Below, piece by piece: positions 23,686 to 29,620 of a stretch of DNA of 29,620 nt. The stretch covers positions 1 to 29,620 of the forward strand of contig JBDNJM010000149.1 in NCBI GenBank assembly GCA_041687755.1, read 5' to 3'. The translations under genes were made by a program, and so were the position numbers. Position 1 is the stretch's first letter; the number at the start of each line of letters is the position of its first letter. The notes under the pieces are model-generated. The model saw only the letters and a list, made by a program, of their open reading frames with translations, was not told where the DNA came from and searched no databases. This DNA is from JBDNJM01 sp041687755 (GTDB lineage Bacteria; Planctomycetota; UBA1135; GCA-002686595).

Positions 23686-23990
23686 CTAAGGCTGCACCTC
23701 CACCCCGATGGCATCACTCGCCGAGAGAGCCCCCACACTTCCACAAGTTCCAGGATCGACCCAAGCGAACTGAAAGTACGCCTTCACCCCGGGCGGCACG
23801 TTCGTGAGCGGCTAGTCGACACCTGCCCAACCGAGCCCATCCGCCTGCGCTGGCGAAAGGAACAGCCCGCCCAGGTCCAAGTCGCCTTCCGTCACAGCAG
23901 CAGGGTCCCAAGGACGACATCCGGGTGGACAACCGGGACCCGATCGCAAGGTCTGCGATGGCGTCCGCGGTGAAGTCGCCGCCGCTCGCC
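23686..23990 (-). pseudogene. Collapsed remnant joining an FG-GAP piece to an SBBP-protein tail
   Basis: Reading on the minus strand, bases 23990-23895 encode ASGGDFTADAIADLAIGSRLSTRM, very like the FG-GAP motif of the intact gene at 26870-28867. Bases 23882-23686 encode the same tail as the intact gene at 24315-26873, running LSPAQADGLGWAGVD to SASDAIGVEVQP. The two parts are in different frames, and a TAG interrupts the tail after GWAGVD. The simplest reading is an old copy of the two-gene unit that lost what would be about 2.7 kb between these points. Bases 23991-24314 hold no clear gene. Confidence 0.8.
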
Positions 23991-24314
23991 AGCCAAAAAC
24001 ACGCAAGACTGAGAGACCGGAGAGTACTCCCTCCGCGATGAAGCGCTCCAGGTGCCCGGGCGGCAAGGGAGCCAGCCAGTCCAAGGTCTCGAGCTCGAAG
24101 GCGACAGTGCGATCCGCACCCGACTCGTCGCTTCCAGCCTCCTGGGGCGCGAGACCTTAAGCCTGGAGCGAATCCATTGCCGGCTGGACGAGCAGCAGCG
24201 CGTGGGCAACGAAGGAGCAAGTCATGGTCGTACGTGCGTGGACCGCGGGCGGTCAGTCAAGCGAGAGGTGCCCAACCCTCGTGGAGCGCCCCTGCAAAGA
24301 GCCAAGCCGGTCCA
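23991..24314. other. Non-coding, decayed stretch
   Basis: No intact gene is present. A minus-strand piece with ETLDWLAPLPPGHLERFIAEGVLSG at about 24100-24020 reads like a protein remnant, but I could not match it to either neighbour. The stretch lies between the collapsed remnant and the stop codon of the intact SBBP protein, so it is probably decayed coding sequence. Confidence 0.45.
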
Positions 24315-26873
24315 TCAAGGCTGTACTTCGACACCGATCGCGTCGCTCGCCGACAGCGCTCCCACACTGCCGCACGTTCCCGGATCGACCCAGGCGAACT
24401 GAAAGTAGGCCTTCAATCCCGCCGGGATACCGGTCAGCGGGAGATCGACCCCGGCCCATCCCAGACCGTCGGCCTGGGCCGGCGACAGGACCAACGTGCC
24501 CAGGTCGAGGTGGATAGCTAGCCCGCCAATGTCGATCGGAACCGCAACCGACGCTTGGGACCGCGCCAGTACTCCAGGCGCATGACGCGGAGCACCGATG
24601 CACGACAGTCCGAACTCCAAGGCTCCCGCGCTCGCCAGGGAGCGGACACCGATGCGCACCTTACCGTTGCAAGCGTCCGTGCTCTCACCGAAGCGCTCGA
24701 AGCCCTCAGGCGCAACGTCGAACTCACCGAACCAGGTCTCCCAACGCCCAGCTGGCCCCTTGTTCGGGTCGACGACGCCCGGGGTGATCGGTAGGTTCGA
24801 GTCCAGCGTTTGACCCGTGAGCACGAAGCGTTCCGGACCGAGCCTGTCTCCCGCAACCACGATCGTGTCGGGCGGATTCGGACTCGTCGCCGAGCCTCCG
24901 AAACCGTAGGACCAGATCCACCGATCGCCCAGCGGGTCGAGCTTGGAGATCGACACCTGCCCCGGCGGCCCGAAGGGCTCGCCCGGAGTGAGGAACGGGA
25001 AGAACGCCCCGGGGAACGAGCGCCCCAGGAGGATCAGGCCGCCATCCTCGTCCAGCAGCGAGTCCTCGTAGCCGTGGACCGATGCCCAGATCGCACGCCG
25101 CAGCTCGTTCGTCTCCTGGTCGAACAGCAGCAAGAGCCGCGGGCCTGCGGTGGGGTCCAGCTCGTCGACCGGCACGGAGGCGGGGAAGACGACGTCCTTC
25201 TCGATCGCCGTCGCGACCGCCCAGTAGGCGGTCTCCCCGACGACCTCGATCCCGTTCACGGAGCCCTGGCGCGTGTTGCTCACGTAGGTCCCGTAGACGA
25301 CTTGATCCCAAGTCGAGTTCAAGCGCACGAGGAAGCCGTTCTGGTCCGTGTTGACCTGGTTCGGGACGATGGTCGGCTGAAATGCGTCCGAAGTGACTGG
25401 GAAGTCGGTCGAATCGGTCGAGCCACCGATCAACATCTCGCCCGACTCGAGCAGCTTGACATCTTGGGGTTGATCGGCGCCGCTCCCGCCGACAAGAACA
25501 GAACGAATCAGACTCGAGCCATCAGAACTGAGCTCAACCACGAAGCCTGCGTCTGTAGACGGCGTAACGCCCTGACTAGAGTCCAGATTCACCGCGACCG
25601 GGAAATCGTTGGCGCCGCTGACTCCATAAACTACGACCGTGCTCTGTTTGGTTGAGATCACCCCCTTCAAGAAGTCGGACTCAGAAGATCCGATCATCGC
25701 CACATATTCCGGCTCAGTGCCATCGGGTGTCAACCGCAGAACCGCTATGGAAGGGGCCTGGAAAGCGAACGGAGTCACGTAGGCTCCCTCGGTCGCGGGA
25801 AACGCAAAAGCGCTGGTCGCGAACGCGACGGTGACTCGACCCTCGAAGCTGTCGATCTTTGGCAGACCTTCTGGCGACGCACCGGTTGCCCCCACCACGG
25901 TGGACCACACAGGGGTCGTCCCAGATTCACCGACCCGAGTCACGTAAACGTCCGTGGCCTGGCCCGAAGGCACGATTCCAAACACCCCGGGCGTAATGGG
26001 AAAAGTCGGTGAGATTGTCGTCCCAGTGAGCGTGACCACACCCGAGGGCTCGACGCATATGTCCTGCGCATACTCGTCGAGATTCCCTCCAAGGTAAGAG
26101 AGGAACTCGATCGAGGGGTCGACGGTGAGCGCGGCAAGGGAGTCGCTGCGCTCGACGTCGATGCCCCAGGCATCGCCTCCCAGATGACTCCAGGACGCTG
26201 GCCGTTCCACGCGGTCCGCTCCCTCGCCCTCGAACGCGACCGGAGGGCTGAAGCTCCACTCGGCGTGACCCTGACCGACGCCGAGCCACGCTTCTCGGGT
26301 GCTCCCCGCTCCGCCTCCCTCGATCTGCAGCCGAATCTGAGCCTCGTCGATGCCTGGCTCAAGCTCGAAGTCAAACCTGGGCCGCCCCTCGTCGTCGACC
26401 ATGAGAACCCAGTCCACGCCATCCAGGACATGCTCGAATCGGATCCTGTCGAATGCAGGCACGTGGGACGCTGACCTCTCCCCGATGTAGTTCCACACGC
26501 CTCCCGCCTGATCTTCGCCAACCGGAGTGCAACCGCCCCCTGCCCCCTCAACGCGCAGCCGCAGGACGTGCCAGCTGCCCGTGGCGTGCTCCGCAGGCTC
26601 GGCGCCGCCGGAGACCCGGAGGTCTGTAGGCGACTGAGGGTCACGCCCGACCTTCTCGAAGACCGCGGTCTGCAGCCAGATCGAGTCGCGCTCGACGCGA
26701 ACGTCGACGCCCCCGATCCGGCCCATGAACAGCACGGTGTCCGGCCACTGGCCCTGGTTCTCGACGAAGACCTGCGGTCGCACGTTCTGCGCTTCGTGAG
26801 AGTTTGGCGCAGTTGCCCCCTGGGAGTTCACGGCGGCTGATCCGAGCACGGCTGCAAGAGTGGCTGCAATCAT
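24315..26873 (-). CDS. Secreted DUF7948/SBBP beta-propeller protein
   Basis: The 852-residue product begins with a weak Sec signal (MIAATLAAVLGSAAVNSQGA). Residues about 32-230 match the DUF7948 N-terminal domain (FVENQGQWPDTVLFMGRIGG...). From about 255 come SBBP-type propeller repeats with cores such as SGVVTLTGTT...FPITPGVFG, EMLIGGSTDSTDFPVTSDAFQP and FVLTGQTLDSNLPITPGVV. The last 90 residues (LSPAQADGLGWAGVDLPL to SDAIGVEVQP) form the tail found again in two partial copies nearby. It is likely exposed outside the cytoplasm. The ATG overlaps the stop of the FG-GAP gene as ATGA, so the two are translated together. No enzyme site was seen. Confidence 0.88.
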   Translation of the reverse strand: MIAATLAAVLGSAAVNSQGATAPNSHEAQNVRPQVFVENQGQWPDTVLFMGRIGGVDVRVERDSIWLQTAVFEKVGRDPQSPTDLRVSGGAEPAEHATGSWHVLRLRVEGAGGGCTPVGEDQAGGVWNYIGERSASHVPAFDRIRFEHVLDGVDWVLMVDDEGRPRFDFELEPGIDEAQIRLQIEGGGAGSTREAWLGVGQGHAEWSFSPPVAFEGEGADRVERPASWSHLGGDAWGIDVERSDSLAALTVDPSIEFLSYLGGNLDEYAQDICVEPSGVVTLTGTTISPTFPITPGVFGIVPSGQATDVYVTRVGESGTTPVWSTVVGATGASPEGLPKIDSFEGRVTVAFATSAFAFPATEGAYVTPFAFQAPSIAVLRLTPDGTEPEYVAMIGSSESDFLKGVISTKQSTVVVYGVSGANDFPVAVNLDSSQGVTPSTDAGFVVELSSDGSSLIRSVLVGGSGADQPQDVKLLESGEMLIGGSTDSTDFPVTSDAFQPTIVPNQVNTDQNGFLVRLNSTWDQVVYGTYVSNTRQGSVNGIEVVGETAYWAVATAIEKDVVFPASVPVDELDPTAGPRLLLLFDQETNELRRAIWASVHGYEDSLLDEDGGLILLGRSFPGAFFPFLTPGEPFGPPGQVSISKLDPLGDRWIWSYGFGGSATSPNPPDTIVVAGDRLGPERFVLTGQTLDSNLPITPGVVDPNKGPAGRWETWFGEFDVAPEGFERFGESTDACNGKVRIGVRSLASAGALEFGLSCIGAPRHAPGVLARSQASVAVPIDIGGLAIHLDLGTLVLSPAQADGLGWAGVDLPLTGIPAGLKAYFQFAWVDPGTCGSVGALSASDAIGVEVQP

Positions 26874-28867
26874 TGTCCGTTCCCCTGCTCCCAGCTGAAG
26901 AGATAGCCTCGCCCCAGCTCATCCTTGGCCGGTCCGCACCCGAGGCAGGGCGGGCAATTCGATCCGATCAGGGCATCCGGCTCGATTTCTGCGGGCCAGG
27001 CCAAGGCGCTGCCGATCAGGTCGTCCCCGCTTCCGCCGATCACGTCCCCCGTGAACGCACAGGAGAACCCGAGGCGGTCCCGCGACTCTTCCCCTCGCAG
27101 TCGGCCCAGGACCCTGCAGTTTCCGATTCCGCACAGCGGGGTCGCAGAGAGCACGAGAAGGCGGCCCCCCTGCATCGGTCGAGCACCCGAGCACGAACAT
27201 GGACCCGAGGCAGCCATCCGCGTGAAGAGCCGGGATCCGACAGCGAAGTCCGCGATGCCGTCCGCGTTGAAGTCCCCGCCGCTGGCTACGGAGGTACCGA
27301 ACTCCTCTCCTGACTGCATCCCCGTACCGACCCACTCCGGACTCGGAGTCGCAGCGGTCGCGCCCGCCCAGGTGTAGAGGTGGGCGAGACCCACGTCCGG
27401 CCAGATCGTCGGGACGGCGGGGTCAACGAGGATGTCGTGCTCGGGAGCCGTGACCACGAAGCCGTAGGCTATGGACTCGAGGTCGGTCGCCACTCGGCTC
27501 ACTGCCCAGCCGAACCGTGGCCGGAGCCCATCCGGCACAGCTTGCACAGCTGCGTCTTCGGCGGGCCCAGAGACACGCGCGATCCTGTCAGGTCCGCTCG
27601 AGGAGTTGTAGCTCCAGAGCTCGACGTACCCGTCTCCTTCATCTTGGTCGTCATCCACGTCGCTGCTCTTCTCGAATGCCCCCCCTGCGCCCCAATCCGA
27701 TCGAAATTGCGGTGCGCCGATGACGATCTCATCGCCCTCGAGATCGACACCACCCAGCTGATTCCCCAGCCCGTCAAGGCTGGCCCCGAACCGATCCCGC
27801 TCGCCCCCCGTCGGGCTGACGAGCTCGATCGCCCGCCCCGCCGCCTTGAGGTCCGCGATGCTGACCCGCTTGTCGGCGGGCAGGCTCGGATCCGCGAGTT
27901 GGGCGCGGATGCCCGCCCCCCAGATCACGTAGACCTTGCCCGGCCGGTCGTCGTCGTTGGGCCAGATCACGTCCGTGGTCGTCATAGCCGTCGCCGCCGG
28001 ATCGTAGTCATCCTGCCAGGCGTACTGGGGCGTGCCGACGATCAGATCGTCGATTCCGTCGCCGTCAAAGTCCGTCCGGCGCGCAATCGAGTAGCCGAAG
28101 TAGTCCCCGGCCCCCTCGCCCTCGCCCTCGATGATCAGGTCGCAGTAGCCGCTGCCACCACCTGTCCCCGTCAGGTCGTCCGAGTCTCTTACCTGATAGG
28201 CCGATGTCGTCGGCTGGGTGTCCCCGACCTCGCGTCCGAGGTACAGGTAGACGGCACCCGCCTGGTAGAGAGTTGAGCCGTCGCCCGCGGTCACGTCGAA
28301 CCAGGGCGCGCTTGCGGCGAAGTCGTCGTAGAACTGGCCTTCAGGGCCAACGAGTTCGTCGATGTCCCCGATGAATCTCACGCACCAGCCGAACCGATCG
28401 GCGAGCATCCACCGATCCGACTCCCCGTCGCCTTTTGGCACAGGAGAAACCTGTGTGCCTCGCAACACAAGGTTCGGGTACTGGACCGGCTGAGGGGATG
28501 GCGGAGTGTTTGGAGCTCCTGCCTCACACGTCACCACACCGCCGACTGTGGCCGTCCCGCGCAAGAACACGGAGACGACGTTCGCAGACTCGTCAACCAG
28601 GTTGTCCTGGCCCTCGATGTCGACCTTGCTGCCGCCGCCAAGGAGCACGTCGGGGAGACCATCTCCGTTCCAGTCTCCCCCCGCGTCGGTCGAGAGTCCG
28701 GAGTGGTCCCTTGGGCAAATGCCCTGATAAATGATGGGAACCTCGCAACCCCATGCATCAGCCGGACCGTAGTTCGGGGCAGCTACCGGATCGGAGAACC
28801 CTTGGCTAGGATTCTGCGGGGGGGGGGCGAGTGTGGTGAGAGCGATGACGGCAAGGAGGAGAGTCAT
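26870..28867 (-). CDS. Secreted FG-GAP (integrin alpha-like) propeller protein
   Basis: The 665-residue product has a signal peptide (MTLLLAVIALTTLAPPPQ) and about seven propeller blades. Blades show the FG-GAP layout: DRFGWCVRF (158), DYFGYSIARRTDFDGDGIDDLIVGTP (255), DRFGASLDG (358), PRFGWAVSR (450), EEFGTSVASGGDFNADGIADFAVGS (521) and DRLGFSC (597). Calcium-loop motifs DxNxDGxxD are at about 65-73, 266-274 and 532-540. Eleven or more cysteines, several near the C-terminus (CPPCLGCG), suggest disulfides. The fold resembles integrin alpha heads and suits ligand or surface binding. It lacks the C-terminal tail of its partner. It is first of a two-gene overlapping unit, and no clear ribosome site precedes its ATG. 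Confidence 0.88.
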   Translation of the reverse strand: MTLLLAVIALTTLAPPPQNPSQGFSDPVAAPNYGPADAWGCEVPIIYQGICPRDHSGLSTDAGGDWNGDGLPDVLLGGGSKVDIEGQDNLVDESANVVSVFLRGTATVGGVVTCEAGAPNTPPSPQPVQYPNLVLRGTQVSPVPKGDGESDRWMLADRFGWCVRFIGDIDELVGPEGQFYDDFAASAPWFDVTAGDGSTLYQAGAVYLYLGREVGDTQPTTSAYQVRDSDDLTGTGGGSGYCDLIIEGEGEGAGDYFGYSIARRTDFDGDGIDDLIVGTPQYAWQDDYDPAATAMTTTDVIWPNDDDRPGKVYVIWGAGIRAQLADPSLPADKRVSIADLKAAGRAIELVSPTGGERDRFGASLDGLGNQLGGVDLEGDEIVIGAPQFRSDWGAGGAFEKSSDVDDDQDEGDGYVELWSYNSSSGPDRIARVSGPAEDAAVQAVPDGLRPRFGWAVSRVATDLESIAYGFVVTAPEHDILVDPAVPTIWPDVGLAHLYTWAGATAATPSPEWVGTGMQSGEEFGTSVASGGDFNADGIADFAVGSRLFTRMAASGPCSCSGARPMQGGRLLVLSATPLCGIGNCRVLGRLRGEESRDRLGFSCAFTGDVIGGSGDDLIGSALAWPAEIEPDALIGSNCPPCLGCGPAKDELGRGYLFSWEQGNGQ

Positions 28868-29174
28868 GTTGGGACAGGTCGTCTGGTGGGCGCGAGGTGG
28901 GGTTGACTCAGCAGGCGAAGCGATGCTCTCTGGAACGTATCACGAATGGCGCACCCGACTGGATCAGCCCCGCCGGTTGCCCGATGAACTCCGCCCACAC
29001 CCGGTTGGGCTCCCGCGCGAGAACGCGCCCCACAGGCTGGGACCCCCTTCAAATCAGGGAATTACACCTGCCGGCCCCTGGGTAGGGCACGGCTCCTGGC
29101 CGGCTCAAACCTCTGAAGCTAGCAGTCCCAGGCCCCCCTCCCGGCGGCGATCGCCCGACTGGGCGCGAAGCGAT
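28868..29174. other. Intergenic region upstream of the FG-GAP gene
   Basis: These 307 bases lie between the coaBC fragment and the FG-GAP gene start. No gene is supported. A short hairpin cgccc-gact-gggcg (29152-29165) follows the coaBC fragment stop on the minus strand. The promoter of the two-gene unit should lie here, but no sigma-70-like pair could be picked with confidence. Confidence 0.45.
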
Positions 29175-29510
29175 TCACGCGGAATCCGGACGCTCCAGCT
29201 CCACCAACCGCTTCGCGATTGCCGCCTTGGTGCGGTTCTCCAGCAGCTGCTCCGACCCGTCGCTGCCGAGGATCGTCAGCGTGCTCTTGTCCGCGCCCAG
29301 CGCGCTCGCGTCGTTCAGGCAGATGTAGTCGGCGTTCTTGCGGCGCATCTTGGCGAGCGCGCGGCGCTTGCCGTCGCCTGTCTCGAGCGCGAAGCCGACC
29401 ACGAGGCGCTCGCCCTTGCGCTTCGCGATCGTGGCGAGCAGGTCGGGGTTCTTGACCAGCTCGATAGACGCCGTGTCCTTACCGTCGTCCTTCTTGCGCC
29501 ACTTGCCGGC
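29175..29510 (-). pseudogene. coaBC 3' fragment (CoaB C-terminal part), copy 2
   Basis: About 110 codons match the C-terminal half of the CoaB ligase of coenzyme A synthesis: ASIELVKNPDLLATIAKRKGERLVVGFALETGDGKRRA, then MRRKNADYICLNDASALGADKSTLT and AIAKRLVELERPDSA. The decarboxylase domain and the first part of the ligase are absent. The open frame reaches 29588, but the residues before KWRKKDDG do not resemble CoaBC and overlap another gene's end. It is longer and cleaner than copy 1 and has no internal stop. It could still be translated as a short protein, though activity is not expected. Confidence 0.82.
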
Positions 29511-29559
29511 CAGGCAGCGCTTCGGAAGGCAGGCAGACACCAGAACGCTCGGAGCTGAA

Positions 29560-29620
29560 CTACGGCTGCACTTCGACGCCGATCGCATCGCTTGCGGAGA
29601 GCGCCCCGACGCTGCCGCAG
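29560..29620 (-). CDS. C-terminal end of another secreted protein of the same tail family (partial)
   Basis: A minus-strand frame enters from the right window edge and stops with TAG at 29560-29562. Its last 19 residues, CGSVGALSASDAIGVEVQP, are the same as the end of the intact SBBP protein at 24315. Only the tail is visible, so the rest of the protein and whether it is intact are unknown. It is followed about 50 bases later by the coaBC fragment, as at the other end of the cluster. Confidence 0.8.
   Translation of the reverse strand, partial: CGSVGALSASDAIGVEVQP

Noticed and set aside
29511..29588. Longer start for the coaBC fragment at 29588
   Set aside because: The extra residues do not resemble CoaBC and overlap the end of the neighbouring secreted-protein gene, so they look like chance read-through of the frame.

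Overview
The window is about 70% GC and is most likely from a member of the Planctomycetota. The lineage is inferred, not proven. The reasons are the many secreted proteins with ELWxxDGT, SBBP/DUF7948 and FG-GAP propellers, a shared C-terminal beta-rich tail, and the style of the ftsK-rimO-pgsA operon. No rRNA, tRNA or CRISPR array was seen.

Left part (1-4300): a transposase C-terminus (ISL3-like) cut by the window edge, a decayed partial copy of a YczE-type membrane protein gene, a secreted protein of unknown function, the intact YczE-type gene, and two small lipoprotein genes that converge on a strong bidirectional hairpin terminator.

Core part (4549-17002, minus strand): one tightly packed operon read right to left: ftsK, a motorless FtsK-like protein, rimO, pgsA, pgpA, a HAMP/SpoIIE-type phosphatase-like protein, a MazG-like pyrophosphohydrolase and priA. 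Several junctions are overlaps (ATGACTGA between ftsK and its neighbour, ATGA at rimO/pgsA and pgsA/pgpA). The operon joins chromosome segregation, ribosome modification, phosphatidylglycerol synthesis and replication restart. It ends in two tandem 128-bp units that look like a small non-autonomous mobile element inserted at the priA stop codon.

Right part (17402-29620): exported proteins. On the plus strand are a large ELWxxDGT-repeat protein and a subtilisin-family (S8) protease, with a broken signal-peptide remnant between them. On the minus strand is a two-gene overlapping unit: an FG-GAP integrin-like propeller protein followed by a DUF7948/SBBP propeller protein. On both sides lie decayed duplicates: C-terminal ends of the same secreted family, each followed closely by a fragment of coaBC. 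A remnant at 23686-23990 joins an FG-GAP piece to an SBBP-protein tail out of frame, as if an older copy of the two-gene unit had collapsed by deletion.

The most interesting points are the FtsK-like protein with a membrane part, an acidic linker and a gamma-like winged helix but no ATPase; the phosphatase-like protein lacking two expected metal-site Asp residues; the MITE-like tandem repeat after priA; and the repeated coaBC-fragment/secreted-tail module.
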